Notes: generated by a model not told the origin, from the letters alone. Counted from the stretch's first letter, positions 28,860 to 38,380 are shown. The stretch: DNA of 64,000 nt from Microbacterium pullorum (GCF_014836535.1 NZ_JACSQP010000004.1:1-64000); one strand, 5' to 3'. Made by a program: numbers and translations.

Positions 28860-29699
28860 TCAGTCCAGCGAGAGCGCGATGATGGCGAGCGTGCAGATGC
28901 CGATGCCGGCGCCCTGCGAGGCGCTCAGCCGCTCCCGCAGCACGCCGGCGGCCAGCAGCACGGTGACGGCGGGGTAGAGCGAGGTCAGTACGGCGGCGAT
29001 GCCGAGGCTCGTCGCGCCGCTGGAGAGCACGAACGTGAGCGTGCCCGCGGCGCCGAGGAGCCCCGACCCGCCACCCCAGGCGAGCACGTCACCAGTGGGG
29101 TGCCAGGGCTGGCGCAGGAGGAGCGCGGCGACGAGGGTCAGCGCCGCCCCGGTGAGCTGATTGGCGGCCAGGGGGAGCAGCCCGGCATCCGCCCGGATCT
29201 GAGCGAGTGCGATGAACAGCAGGCCGAATCCGGCACCGGCGACCGCGCCGTCGATGAGGGCGCCCCACGAGCGCGGCGGGCGGTCGCGACCCGCTTCGCG
29301 GGAGACCAGCCAGATTCCCGGGAGGGCGACGGCGATGCCGGCCCAGACCAGCCAGCTCGACCGCTCCCCCAGGGTGACGCCGACCAGCACGGGCAGTGCC
29401 GCCGCCCCGACGGCTGAGACCGGCGCGGCCAGGCTCATCCTTCCGCGGGCGAGCCCGCGGAAGAGGAACAGCCCGCCGACGCCTGAGCCCACGCCCGCGA
29501 GCAGGGCCCAGCCGAAGTCGGATGCCACGGGCTCCCCCGGCCGCAGCAGCGCCACCGCGAACAGCGCCAGCGCGCCGGCAGCCTGCCCCACGATCAGGAT
29601 CTGCCACGGCGAGGACCGCCGGGCAGCGACCCCGCCGACGAAATCGCTGGCGCCGTACGACACGGCCGACGCCAGTGCCAGCAGGATTCCGGGGTTCAC
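28860..29699 (-). CDS. EamA/DMT family transporter
   Basis: 279 residues from GTG 29699, with ten hydrophobic segments in two EamA repeats (GILLALASAVSYGASDFVGG at the start; AAVLTSLYPAVTVLLAAGVL near the end). DMT exporters move amino acids, nucleobases or drugs out of the cell. It is divergent from a MocR-type regulator 81 bp away, a common pairing in which the regulator controls the exporter. The substrate is unknown. Confidence 0.88.
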   Translation of the reverse strand: MNPGILLALASAVSYGASDFVGGVAARRSSPWQILIVGQAAGALALFAVALLRPGEPVASDFGWALLAGVGSGVGGLFLFRGLARGRMSLAAPVSAVGAAALPVLVGVTLGERSSWLVWAGIAVALPGIWLVSREAGRDRPPRSWGALIDGAVAGAGFGLLFIALAQIRADAGLLPLAANQLTGAALTLVAALLLRQPWHPTGDVLAWGGGSGLLGAAGTLTFVLSSGATSLGIAAVLTSLYPAVTVLLAAGVLRERLSASQGAGIGICTLAIIALSLD

Positions 29700-29707
29700 G
29701 TTTCCAG

Positions 29708-29720
29708 CCTCGGGCCGAGG
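29708..29720. promoter_or_regulatory. Palindrome in the DMT/MocR intergenic region
   Basis: CCTCGGGCCGAGG is a perfect odd palindrome, 8 bases upstream of the transporter start. Possible MocR binding site. Confidence 0.3.
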
Positions 29721-29780
29721 CGGTCTGGGCGGAAGGCCCACTCGTAGACGCGTGGAGGGGACCACTTCATACTGAGGCGC

Positions 29781-31313
29781 ATGGCAGTGCACTGGCCGCG
29801 CACCGGTCCCGACCTTCTGGTGACCCTCGACCGGGATGCCGGCGCGCTCGGCATCCAGCTGCAGGATCAGGTGCGCGCAGCCATCCGCAGCGGGCGTCTC
29901 CTCCCCGGTGAACGGCTGCCGTCGACGCGGCAGTTGGCCACCGTGCTGGAGGTGTCGCGCGGCACCGTCGTGGACGCCTACGACCAGCTGCTGGCCGAGG
30001 GGTACCTGCACGCGACCGCCGGCTCGGGAACACGGGTGGCGACCCTCCCTCCGGGTCTCCTCCGGGCATCCGCCCCTGCTGCGCCCGTTGCGGCACCCGC
30101 GACGGTCGCCGACTTCGTCTACGGCATCCCCGATCTGCGGTCGGTGCCGCTCGCCGACTGGCGCTGGGCCTTGGGCGAGGCGACGCGCACGCTGCCGACC
30201 GCGGAGCTGGGCGACGGTGACCCGGCAGGGTCGATGCGTCTGCGCGAGGTCATCACCGCCTACCACCGGCGGGTGCGGGCGGGGTGCGCGGTCGCCGCGG
30301 ATGCGATCGTGGTCGCGGGCTTCCGTGAGGGTCTCTTCTTCGTGCTGTCCGCCCTGGCGCGGCACGGCATCGTGCAGATCGGTCTGGAGGACCCCGGCCC
30401 ATACGAGCACGATGTGATCGCTCGCCGCGCCGGGATGAAGCCGGTTCCGGTGGCCGTGGACGATCAGGGCGTCGACGTCGCCCGCCTGCGCCGCAGCGGA
30501 GCGCGCGCGGTGCTGCTGACCCCCGCGCACCAGTGCCCCACGGGCGGCGTGCTCGGCCCCGCCCGACGACGGGAGCTGGTCGCGTGGGCGGAGGAGGTCG
30601 ACGGGGTCATCCTCGAGGACGACTACGACGCCGAGTTCCGTTACGACCGGCAGCCGGTCGGCTCGTTGCAGGGGCTCGCGCCGAGCCGCGTGATCGCGCT
30701 CGGCTCGGTCAGCAAGACGCTGGCCCCCGCCATCCGCCTCGGGTGGGTGTTCGCCCCCGCCCGGTACTCGGCCGGCATCATCGAGGAGAAGCGGCTGCGC
30801 AGTCGCGGTGCACCCGCCCTCGACCAGCAGGCCCTCGCCCTGCTGCTGGAGACCGGCCGGTACGACCGCCACCTGCGGCGCATGCGCGAGGTGTACCGCA
30901 CGCGGCGCGACGTTCTCGTCGCCGCTGTCGACCGCACGTGGGGGCCGGGCCGCGTGCAGGGGACGGCGGCCGGATGCCACGTGCTGCTGCTCCTGCCCGA
31001 GGGAGCCTCCGAGGCGGCCGTCGCGGCGCGGGCGGCGACCCGTGGCGTGAAGGTGAATCCGCTCGGCCGCTACCGATTCCGCACCGACCCCGATGAGCCG
31101 GCCGGCACCGCTCCGTCACCTCTTTCGGGGCGACCCGCCCTCGTGCTGGGGTTCGGCAACGTCGACGTGGAGCAGATCCGGCAGGGCATCGACATCATCG
31201 CCGCTGCGGTGTCGGACGCGGCAGAATGCCACCCACTCGAACACCCGCCCCGCACGGCGGGGCGCCCCCTGCGCAACCGGTCTTCCTCCCGCGCCGACGC
31301 GGGGTTACCGTGA
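29781..31313 (+). CDS. MocR/PdxR-type regulator (GntR helix-turn-helix plus aminotransferase domain)
   Basis: This 510-residue protein has an N-terminal GntR winged helix (residues 25-90: GRLLPGERLPSTRQLATVLE, VSRGTVVDAYDQLLAEGYL). A class I aminotransferase-like domain follows, with the PLP lysine in GSVSKTLAPAIRLGW and the DDYDAEFRY motif. MocR proteins sense PLP or amino compounds and usually control the divergent gene, here a DMT exporter. No pdxS/pdxT genes are adjacent, so classical PdxR function is not indicated. Confidence 0.9.
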   Translation: MAVHWPRTGPDLLVTLDRDAGALGIQLQDQVRAAIRSGRLLPGERLPSTRQLATVLEVSRGTVVDAYDQLLAEGYLHATAGSGTRVATLPPGLLRASAPAAPVAAPATVADFVYGIPDLRSVPLADWRWALGEATRTLPTAELGDGDPAGSMRLREVITAYHRRVRAGCAVAADAIVVAGFREGLFFVLSALARHGIVQIGLEDPGPYEHDVIARRAGMKPVPVAVDDQGVDVARLRRSGARAVLLTPAHQCPTGGVLGPARRRELVAWAEEVDGVILEDDYDAEFRYDRQPVGSLQGLAPSRVIALGSVSKTLAPAIRLGWVFAPARYSAGIIEEKRLRSRGAPALDQQALALLLETGRYDRHLRRMREVYRTRRDVLVAAVDRTWGPGRVQGTAAGCHVLLLLPEGASEAAVAARAATRGVKVNPLGRYRFRTDPDEPAGTAPSPLSGRPALVLGFGNVDVEQIRQGIDIIAAAVSDAAECHPLEHPPRTAGRPLRNRSSSRADAGLP

Positions 31314-31350
31314 ACCCGTAGCCGGCGCGACGAAGGGCGAAGGTGCGGAC

Positions 31351-31974
31351 ATGACCGAACAACAGCCGTACGAGGTCATGCGCGCCTTCGGCGACTTCGA
31401 GCTGCGGCGGTATCCCCAGCACATGGTCGCCGAGGTCGCGGTCGACGGCCGGTTCGAGACCGCGGGCAACCGGGCCTTCCGCTACCTGTTCTCCTACATC
31501 AGCGGTCAGAACGAGCCGGCCGAGAGGGTCGCCATGACCGCCCCGGTCGTGCAGCAAGCCCGCGGCGGATCGAAGATCGCCATGACAGCGCCGGTCGTGC
31601 AGCAGCAGGCCGGCAGCCGGTCGGATGCCGCCGACGGCGGCTTCCTCGTGGCCTTCGTGCTGCCCGCGACGTTCACCACCGCCACCGCACCGCGGCCCAC
31701 CGACCCGCGGGTGCGGGTGCGCACGGTGCCGGCGAGTCTGGCCGCGGCGCTGCGTTACCGCGGCCGATGGACTGAAGCCGGCTACGACGAGCACCTCGAC
31801 CGGCTGCGCAAGGCGATCGCCGCGAACGGGCTGGTGGCCACGGGCGCGCCGCGGTTCGCCCGGTTCGACCCGCCCCTGCGGCCCGCCTTCCTCCGGCACA
31901 ACGAGGTGCTGCTCGATGTCGCCGAGCCGGACGGCGGCGGGCATGCGCCCGGCGACACCGGCGCCAGATCCTGA
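31351..31974 (+). CDS. SOUL-family heme-binding protein
   Basis: 207 residues from ATG 31351. The SOUL/HBP pattern is clear: YEVMRAFGDFELRRYPQHMV at the start, AFRYLFSYISGQN, then MTAPVVQQ occurring twice (about residues 59-66 and 75-82), and a C-terminal LRHNEVLLDV. Members bind heme or tetrapyrroles. The duplicated MTAPVVQQ segment is normal for the family. It follows the MocR gene by 37 bases on the same strand and is 17 bases upstream of a glutamine amidotransferase. Confidence 0.85.
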   Translation: MTEQQPYEVMRAFGDFELRRYPQHMVAEVAVDGRFETAGNRAFRYLFSYISGQNEPAERVAMTAPVVQQARGGSKIAMTAPVVQQQAGSRSDAADGGFLVAFVLPATFTTATAPRPTDPRVRVRTVPASLAAALRYRGRWTEAGYDEHLDRLRKAIAANGLVATGAPRFARFDPPLRPAFLRHNEVLLDVAEPDGGGHAPGDTGARS

Positions 31975-31991
31975 GTGAGAGGGAGTGCAGA

Positions 31992-32864
31992 ATGTGCCGA
32001 TGGATCGCCTATCTGGGAGCGCCGCTACCCGTCGAAGACGTGCTCGTGCGCCCCGACCACTCCCTGATCGAGCAGAGCCTCGTCGCCCGCCGGCTGTACC
32101 TGCCCGGCACGGCGATGGCAGCGCAGTTCCGCGATCACGCGTTCCCCACCAACGGTGACGGCTTCGGCCTGGCGTGGTCGGGCCGCGGCGGCATGCTCGG
32201 TCAGTTCCGGCAGACCACCCCGGCATGGGACAGCGACAACCTGCGTCACCTCGCCGCCCAGGTCGAGTCGCCCTGCTTTCTCGCCCATGTGCGGGCCGCG
32301 CCGGGTGGCACGATCGCCGAGCAGAACGCGCATCCCTTCGTGCACGACGGCTGGATGTTCCAGCACAACGGCGAGATCGGCGGCTTCGCCGCGCTCAAGC
32401 GCGAGCTCACCATGGACGTCGCCCCCGAGCTGTACCCCTTCATCCGCGGCACCACCGACAGCGAGGTGTGCTTCTTCCTCGCCCTCACGCTGGGCCTCGC
32501 CGACGATCCGGCGGGGGCACTGGTTCGCATGATCCGGCGGGTCGAGGCCGCCCGCGCCGCCCACGGCGTCACCGAGGTGTTCCGCGGCGCGTTCTGCGCC
32601 TCCGACGGGTCTCAGTTGGTGGTGGCGCGCTGGGTCAGTGCGGATGCCGGTGAGACCCCGGCCCCGTCGCTCTTCCACAGCGTCGGGCCGGAGACACTGC
32701 ACGTCGCCGAGGGGCGTACCGAACCGCTGCCCGACGGCGCCCAGCTCGTGGTGTCGGAGCCGCTCGAGCTGCACTGGTCGCGCCGGCACTGGCAGGAGAT
32801 CGCGGCCGGTACCGTCGGCGTGTTCGCCCGCGACACCGAACCGGTGTTCACGGCGATGGGGTGA
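31992..32864 (+). CDS. Class II glutamine amidotransferase (YafJ-like)
   Basis: This 290-residue protein starts MCRWIAYLG; C2 would be the N-terminal nucleophile after Met removal, as in Ntn glutamine amidotransferases. Further family features are NGDGFGLAW, FLAHVRAAP and FQHNGEIGGF. The YafJ group is predicted to release ammonia from glutamine; the acceptor is unknown. The AGGGAG-like site before ATG supports the start. Probably co-transcribed with the SOUL gene. Confidence 0.9.
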   Translation: MCRWIAYLGAPLPVEDVLVRPDHSLIEQSLVARRLYLPGTAMAAQFRDHAFPTNGDGFGLAWSGRGGMLGQFRQTTPAWDSDNLRHLAAQVESPCFLAHVRAAPGGTIAEQNAHPFVHDGWMFQHNGEIGGFAALKRELTMDVAPELYPFIRGTTDSEVCFFLALTLGLADDPAGALVRMIRRVEAARAAHGVTEVFRGAFCASDGSQLVVARWVSADAGETPAPSLFHSVGPETLHVAEGRTEPLPDGAQLVVSEPLELHWSRRHWQEIAAGTVGVFARDTEPVFTAMG

Positions 32865-32914
32865 GCCCGCGTGCCGTTGCCGGCGCCAGCAGGGTACCGG
32901 CGTTCACGGCCCGG

Positions 32915-33250
32915 TCAGGCGGCCTGGCGGCGCAGCGCTTCGGCGACCCAGAAGTCCAGTGTTCCCTCGTCCTGCAGGGCGTCGGGGTCGACGCGGATCC
33001 ACCCCGGCCCCATCGAGCGGCCCGAGCCCATCTCGGCACGAGTGGCCTCGGGGCGGGCGAGGAGATGGGCGTCGTCGGCGGTGACGCGCACCAGCAGGCA
33101 CAGATCCTTGCGGGCGGCGACGAGCATCGACTCGTCGAACATCACCGCGATCGTGCCGAACATCGGCACTTCGCGCACGGTTCCCGCCGGGAGGCGGCGC
33201 AGCACCTGATCGAGTAGGTCGCGCCGCGCGGCGCCCACCATCACGGTCAT
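32915..33250 (-). CDS. TfoX/Sxy N-terminal domain protein
   Basis: This 111-residue protein matches the TfoX N-terminal domain (VREVPMFGTIAVMFDESMLV, then LCLLVRVTADDAHLL). In Proteobacteria TfoX/Sxy controls competence. In actinobacteria only this stand-alone domain is common and its role is unknown. It is convergent with the amidotransferase gene. The next 300 bases upstream hold no convincing gene. Confidence 0.8.
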   Translation of the reverse strand: MTVMVGAARRDLLDQVLRRLPAGTVREVPMFGTIAVMFDESMLVAARKDLCLLVRVTADDAHLLARPEATRAEMGSGRSMGPGWIRVDPDALQDEGTLDFWVAEALRRQAA

Positions 33251-33549
33251 GACATCACCCCGCAGCATCGTGGTCGGATGCCGGTCAGCGTAGGGCTCCG
33301 CCGGGCCGCCGTCGAGGGGTCTCGTCGTCGGGCGGTGGATGTCGGCGCCGGGCGGGTGGTGGAGCGCCCGGTGCCGCCGCCGGGGTGCGGGGATCTGCCC
33401 GGATGCGGATGGTTTCGCGTCAGGCATCCGCATCTCGGCGGATCTCCGCATCTGGGTCGGGTGGGTGACCCCGGGCGGGCGGATGCCAGCGGGCAGGCGG
33501 ATGTCGTCGCGCGGTGGATGCCGCCGGCGGGCGGGACGCCCCCTGTGCG
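33251..33549. other. Intergenic region, GC-rich and low-complexity
   Basis: Between the TfoX gene and the acyl-CoA ligase stop. Several repeated words (GGATGCCGG, CGGGCGGG, GCATCCGCATCTCGG) are present but no gene or clear terminator. Confidence 0.5.
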
Positions 33550-35268
33550 TCAGCCCTCGTCGGGGATCGCGCGCACCGCGTTGCGGTCGGCGATGAGCGT
33601 GTCGCGCACGCGGCGGCGCAGCACCTTGCCGATGAGTGAGGTGGGAAGCTCCTCCCACACCCGGTAGGCCGTGGGGCGCTTGTACTCCGCGAGATGCTCG
33701 CGGGCGGCGGCTCGGGCGGCATCCTCGTCGAAGGCGGCGCCCGGCTCGGGTACGACCACCGCGGTCACGACCTCGGTGCCGCCGCTGCGCGGGATGCCGA
33801 CGACGGCGACCCCGGCGATGCCCGGCACTGCGCCGATGACCTTCTCGACCTCGCTGGGGGCGACGTTGAAGCCGCCCGTGATGATGAGCTCCTTCTTGCG
33901 GTCGACGACCGTGACGAACCCGTCGTCATCCTGCACGACCAGGTCGCCGGTACGCAGCCACCCGCCCTCGAGCAGCGCCTGCGCGGTCTCGTCGGGCTTG
34001 TTCCAGTAGCCCTGGAACACCTGCGGACCCTTGATGAGCAGCTCGCCGGTCTCCCCCAGTTCCACCTCGCGGGTCGGCTCGGCGGGATCGACGACACGGA
34101 TGTCGGTGGAGGGGAACGGGATACCGATGGCCCCGATCTTGCGGGACTCGTTGAACGGGTTGGCCAGGGCAACCGGGCTCGTCTCGGTGAGGCCGTACCC
34201 CTCGTTGAGCATGCTGCCGGCCTGATCCTCCCAGCGCTTCACGATCGCGGGGGTGAGGGTCATCGCGCCCGAGATGGCGTAGACGACGCCCGACAGGTCG
34301 AGCCTGCCTTCGCGGGCGACGCGGGCGAGCCGGTCGAACATCGGCGGGACCGCCGGGATGAACGTCGGCGGATACTTCTTGGCCGCTTGCGACACCAGCT
34401 CGGGGTCGAACGTGGGGAACAGTACGGCGTTGGATCCGGTCTCGACGGCGTAGATCACCGAGAGCAGCACGCCGAACGAATGGAACATCGGCAGCAGACC
34501 GTAGATGCGGCCTTCACCTCTTGTGAAGCCCGGCATCCACGCGGCGCCCTGCCGGGCGTTGGACCACAGGTTGCCGTGCGTGATGATGGCGCCCTTGGCG
34601 GTGCCGGTGGTGCCCGAGGTGTACTGCAGGCACGCGATGTCGTTCACCGAGGGGCGGGGCGTGGATGCCGGCAGCGGGGCGGATTTCTGCAGCTGCGAGA
34701 ACGGGATGGTGCCGGGCGCGGCGGCGGTGAGCTTGCTGCGCGATTCGCGGGCCTTGGCCACCGGCAGGCGCAACGCCAGGCGCGTGGTCCACGGCATGGC
34801 ACGGGTGATGTCGACCGAGACGACGGTGCGGATGCCGAGGTCGGCGGGCAGCGACTGGATGACCGGGGCCACCTTGTCCCAGGCGATCACATGCTGGGCA
34901 CCGTGGTCGCGGAATTGCGCCTCCAGCTCGGCACGGGTGTACAGCGGGTTGTGCTCCACCACGATGGCGCCCAGGCGCAGCACGGCGTAGAACGCGGCCA
35001 GGTGCTGCGGGGCGTTGGGCAGCACCAGCGCGACCCGGTCGCCGGCCTTCACCCCGAGCGCAGCCAGGCCGCCGGCCACGCGGGAGACGTTGTCGGCGAG
35101 TTCACGGTAGGTCTGCGAGTTGCCGAAGAACGTCACGGCGGGCCGGTCGGCGTACTGTGCGGCGCGTTCGTCGAGCAGGTCGACGAGAGAACCCGTCGCC
35201 ACCTCGATGTCCACCGGCGTCCCCTCGGCGTAGAAACGGTTCCAGGCCCGGGTCTCATTGAGTCGCAC
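33550..35268 (-). CDS. Long-chain acyl-CoA ligase (AMP-binding)
   Basis: This 572-residue adenylate-forming enzyme has the AMP-binding motif YTSGTTGTAKGAIITH near residue 215, the second motif EGYGLTETSP, and the C-terminal GWLRTGDLV and KELIITGGFNVAPSEVE typical of FadD. The catalytic lysine region is TSLIGKVLRRRVRD. It activates a fatty acid to acyl-CoA with ATP for beta-oxidation or lipid synthesis. The GTG start is six bases from a -10-like box, so the mRNA is probably leaderless. Confidence 0.93.
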   Translation of the reverse strand: MRLNETRAWNRFYAEGTPVDIEVATGSLVDLLDERAAQYADRPAVTFFGNSQTYRELADNVSRVAGGLAALGVKAGDRVALVLPNAPQHLAAFYAVLRLGAIVVEHNPLYTRAELEAQFRDHGAQHVIAWDKVAPVIQSLPADLGIRTVVSVDITRAMPWTTRLALRLPVAKARESRSKLTAAAPGTIPFSQLQKSAPLPASTPRPSVNDIACLQYTSGTTGTAKGAIITHGNLWSNARQGAAWMPGFTRGEGRIYGLLPMFHSFGVLLSVIYAVETGSNAVLFPTFDPELVSQAAKKYPPTFIPAVPPMFDRLARVAREGRLDLSGVVYAISGAMTLTPAIVKRWEDQAGSMLNEGYGLTETSPVALANPFNESRKIGAIGIPFPSTDIRVVDPAEPTREVELGETGELLIKGPQVFQGYWNKPDETAQALLEGGWLRTGDLVVQDDDGFVTVVDRKKELIITGGFNVAPSEVEKVIGAVPGIAGVAVVGIPRSGGTEVVTAVVVPEPGAAFDEDAARAAAREHLAEYKRPTAYRVWEELPTSLIGKVLRRRVRDTLIADRNAVRAIPDEG

Positions 35269-35274
35269 TCATCA

Positions 35275-35280
35275 AGATTA
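35275..35280 (-). promoter_or_regulatory. Predicted -10 box, leaderless acyl-CoA ligase
   Basis: On the minus strand TAATCT ends six bases before the GTG start at 35268. Confidence 0.45.
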
Positions 35281-35317
35281 CGGCCCGGCCTGCCGTTTCG
35301 GTTGTCATGATGGGGTG

Positions 35318-36262
35318 ATGACGACACACAGCGACGACGGCGCGGTGTCGACGTTCGTCGCGGGCCTCGGCGCGCAGTTCGCCCGGGTCGAGCGGTTCAA
35401 AGACACCGCCGACCCGGCGAGCATCCTCCGGGGCGGGCGGCTGGTGACCGAGTTCCTCCAGCCGCGCCTGCCTGAGTTGCGCGCGGCCGCCGGATTGCCC
35501 GGCGGCCGGGGCAGCAGGGCGCGCGGGCGGCGGCTGGCGGACGAGGCCCGCACCCGGGCGATGGAGAACGACCTGCCGGTGTTCTGCTACTGGAACTCCG
35601 GGCCCGACCACGCCCCCGAGGTCGCCCGCGCGTGCATGGCGCAGCTGCGCGACCTGCACCCCGAGGCCCATATGCTCGACGCCGTCAGCGTGCGTGAACT
35701 CATCGACATCCCCGATCGCATCGCGTCGGTGCTCGAGACCGATCGGCCCGCGCACTTCGCCGACTACGTGCGGGTGGCGCTGCTGGAGAAGTACGGCGGC
35801 ATCTGGGTCGATGCGACCTGCTGGGTGCCGGGGCCGCTCGACGTGGCGGTACTGCCCTACCTCACCGCCGGCGTGGTCTACCCGCGGTGGACGTCGGGGC
35901 AGATCGGCAACTGGTTCATCGCCGCCGCATCCGACTCCCTCGTCATCACACTGCAGCGCATCGCGCTGGACATGTGGTGGAACGAGCGCACGGATCTTCC
36001 CGACTATTTCCTCTACCACCGCATCTTCGAGACGCTCCACACCCTCGTCCCGGAGTTCCGGGGACAGTGGGCCGAAGCCGCGACGCTGTCGAGCGCGGCG
36101 AGCCACCTGCTGCAGCTGAGCATGATGCAGCCGTGGTTCGCCGGTGTCGGGGACATCATCGACCGGCTCTCGATCGTGCAGAAGCTCAGCTACAAGTACG
36201 ACCCCGCCGCCGTCCCCGACGGCTCGATCCTGCGGCACGTGCTCGATACGCGTTCGCTCTGA
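35318..36262 (+). CDS. Capsular-polysaccharide-type glycosyltransferase
   Basis: 314 residues from ATG 35318. The middle carries HFADYVRVALLEKYGGIWVD followed by ATCWVPGPL, the pattern of the Caps_synth/GT32-like family, in which the aspartate after GGIW contributes to nucleotide-sugar binding. LPVFCYWNSGPDHAPEVARAC earlier is also typical. No signal peptide is seen. It stands alone rather than in a capsule cluster, divergent from the acyl-CoA ligase and convergent with a TetR gene 16 bases away. The acceptor is unknown. Confidence 0.82.
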   Translation: MTTHSDDGAVSTFVAGLGAQFARVERFKDTADPASILRGGRLVTEFLQPRLPELRAAAGLPGGRGSRARGRRLADEARTRAMENDLPVFCYWNSGPDHAPEVARACMAQLRDLHPEAHMLDAVSVRELIDIPDRIASVLETDRPAHFADYVRVALLEKYGGIWVDATCWVPGPLDVAVLPYLTAGVVYPRWTSGQIGNWFIAAASDSLVITLQRIALDMWWNERTDLPDYFLYHRIFETLHTLVPEFRGQWAEAATLSSAASHLLQLSMMQPWFAGVGDIIDRLSIVQKLSYKYDPAAVPDGSILRHVLDTRSL

Positions 36263-36277
36263 CCGCGCTCCCCCGCG

Positions 36278-36853
36278 TCACAGCGCGGCGCGCCAGAGCC
36301 CCTCGGCCGACCGTGCGATGAGGTCTCTCGCCCGCTCGTGATCGATCTTGCCCGACACCACCTGATCGAGGGCGAGCTTCATGAGCGCGTGGAGGGCATC
36401 GATCAGCCACTCCGTCGGCAGGTCGTCGCGGAAGACCCCGGCTCGCTGCCCCCGCAGCAGCAGCGCCCGCGCCCGCTCGGCGGGCTTGTCATGGAGCGCG
36501 CGGATCTGTGCCGCCGAGAGCGACTCGCGGGCGGCGGCCCAGATGTTGCTGCTGACCGCCGACAGCTCCCACCCCGCGGCCACCAGGCGGTGCAGCGCCT
36601 CGACCGGGTCGCCGTCGAGGTCTACCCCCGACATCACCGCGTCGCCGCGGTCGATCGCGCGAGCCAGCGCCGCCGACACCAGCGCCGCGCGGGAGGAGAA
36701 ATGGGCGTACGCGGTGACGCGCCCGACGCCCGCCTCCGCCGCGATCTGCTGCATCGTGGCATCCGGATTGCGGCTGAGGCAGACCACGGCCGCGTCGAGC
36801 ACTCGATCGATGTTGCGGCGCGCGTCGGCCCTCAGCGTCTGCGGGTTGCTCAT
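36278..36853 (-). CDS. TetR family regulator
   Basis: This 191-residue protein has an N-terminal TetR helix-turn-helix (residues 14-60: ILDAAVV-like VLDAAVVCLSR, TMQQIAAEAGVGRVTAYAHF) and a helical ligand-binding C-terminus. It is divergent from an MFS drug exporter with a matched inverted repeat between them, so it very likely represses that exporter and itself. Confidence 0.9.
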   Translation of the reverse strand: MSNPQTLRADARRNIDRVLDAAVVCLSRNPDATMQQIAAEAGVGRVTAYAHFSSRAALVSAALARAIDRGDAVMSGVDLDGDPVEALHRLVAAGWELSAVSSNIWAAARESLSAAQIRALHDKPAERARALLLRGQRAGVFRDDLPTEWLIDALHALMKLALDQVVSGKIDHERARDLIARSAEGLWRAAL

Positions 36854-36872
36854 GTCCCCCCTTTTCGTACTG

Positions 36873-36911
36873 CCGTGTACGGGTTATCGTACCGAGTTAA
36901 ACCGTACACAC
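36873..36911. promoter_or_regulatory. Inverted repeat, probable TetR operator
   Basis: CCGTGTACGG (36873-36882) and CCGTACACAC (36902-36911) form inverted half-sites 29 bp apart start to start. A further GTACGG/CGTACC pair lies between them. The region lies between the divergent TetR and MFS genes. Confidence 0.55.
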
Positions 36912-36935
36912 GTGTTCGACTATTGGAGGAATGCC

Positions 36936-38321
36936 ATGACATCGCCCGCTCACCGCGCGCCCGGATCGACCGCGCACCCCCGCAGGTGGGGGATCCTCTG
37001 GGTGCTCGCCATCGCCCAGCTCATGCTCATCCTCGACATCACCGTCGTCACGATCGCGCTGCCGCAGATGGGTGCAGATCTCGGCCTCGACCGCGAAGCG
37101 CTGACCTGGATCATCAGCGCCTACACGCTCACCTTCGGCGGGCTGCTGCTGCTCGGTGGACGCCTGGCCGACGTCATCGGTGCGCGCGCCATCGTGCTCA
37201 CCGGACTGGCCGCGTTCACGGTGGCGTCGCTCGCGGTGGGACTCGCCCCCGACTCGACGCTCGCCATCGCGGGGCGGGTGGGCCAGGGGGTCGGGGCGGC
37301 GCTGCTGTCACCGAGCGCCCTGTCGTGGGTGGTGACGCTGTTCGACGGCAAGGAGCGCGCCCGGGCGCTGGGGGTGTGGTCGGCGCTCGGCGGTGGCGGC
37401 GCGGCGCTCGGTGTGCTCGTGGGGGGCCTTGTCACCGCCTTCCTCGGGTGGCGATGGGCGTTCTTCCTCAATGTTCCGATCGGGGTGGTGCTGTTCGTGG
37501 CGCTGGCGGTGCTGCTCCCCCAGCGCGTGAACTCCCCCGCCTCGCGCCGCATCGACGCGCTCGGCGCGCTGCTGGTGACGGCGGGCACCGGCGTGCTGAT
37601 CTGGACGATCATCAGCGCCGCCGAGCCCGCGGCCTGGATCATCGGACTCGTCGTCGCCGTCAGCCTCTATGCCGCATTCGCGTGGCGTCAGCGCACGGCC
37701 GCGGTCCCCCTCATGGATCTGCGCCTGCTCACCCGCCGCCCCATCGTGGCGGGTGTCTTCCTCATCTTCATGGCCACGGTGCTCATGATCACGGTGTTCC
37801 TGCTCGGCTCGTTCTTCTTCCAGCAGCACCTCGGCTTCGGGCCGCTGCTGACCGGTGTGCTCTTCCTGCCGGTGGCGGTGGCCACGATGGTCGGGGCGAA
37901 CGTCGCCGGCCGGCTCGCCGCACGTCTGGGGCTCGCTCCCCTGGCCGCCGCGGGGCTCGTGACGGCGACCCTCGGGCTGGGCGTCGCCGTCATCTGGCTC
38001 GATCCGGTCGCGGTGACCATCGGTATCGCGCTGGCCGCCGCCGGTACCGGGGTGCTGTTCGTCGCGGCGTCGGCGACGGCGCTGGGCAGCGTCTCGCCCG
38101 AAGAGGCGGGGGTGGCATCCGGCGTGCTCAGCACGTTCCACGAGTTCGGTGCCTCGACGGGTGCCGCCGTGATGTCCAGCGTCGCCGCCGCCAGCCTGCT
38201 CGGCACCAGTCATGACGGCTACATCACCGCGCTGCTGGTCGCGGCGGCGGCAGCGCTGGTCGCCGCGGCACTGGCGGCGGTCATCATCCCGCGCCCCGCG
38301 ACGGTGGGCGCGCACGTCTGA
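36936..38321 (+). CDS. MFS drug exporter (DHA2/EmrB-QacA type)
   Basis: 461 residues from ATG 36936 behind GGAGGA. About 14 membrane segments, consistent with the DHA2 subfamily. Motif A-like sequence is GGRLADVIGARAIV, and the first segment carries LDITVVTIALPQMG, the hallmark D1 motif (LDxTIVNVALP). It exports lipophilic drugs or toxins by proton antiport. It is controlled by the divergent TetR gene and ends at a strong bidirectional terminator. Confidence 0.92.
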   Translation: MTSPAHRAPGSTAHPRRWGILWVLAIAQLMLILDITVVTIALPQMGADLGLDREALTWIISAYTLTFGGLLLLGGRLADVIGARAIVLTGLAAFTVASLAVGLAPDSTLAIAGRVGQGVGAALLSPSALSWVVTLFDGKERARALGVWSALGGGGAALGVLVGGLVTAFLGWRWAFFLNVPIGVVLFVALAVLLPQRVNSPASRRIDALGALLVTAGTGVLIWTIISAAEPAAWIIGLVVAVSLYAAFAWRQRTAAVPLMDLRLLTRRPIVAGVFLIFMATVLMITVFLLGSFFFQQHLGFGPLLTGVLFLPVAVATMVGANVAGRLAARLGLAPLAAAGLVTATLGLGVAVIWLDPVAVTIGIALAAAGTGVLFVAASATALGSVSPEEAGVASGVLSTFHEFGASTGAAVMSSVAAASLLGTSHDGYITALLVAAAAALVAAALAAVIIPRPATVGAHV

Positions 38322-38329
38322 TCGAACGG

Positions 38330-38362
38330 CCGTGTGGTCCCGACGTCGCCGGGACCACACGG
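38330..38362. terminator. Bidirectional hairpin terminator
   Basis: CCGTGTGGTCCCG and CGGGACCACACGG form a perfect 13-bp stem with a 7-base loop between the convergent MFS and SDR genes. Confidence 0.8.
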
Positions 38363-38380
38363 TTCATGCCGTGCGGCGCA

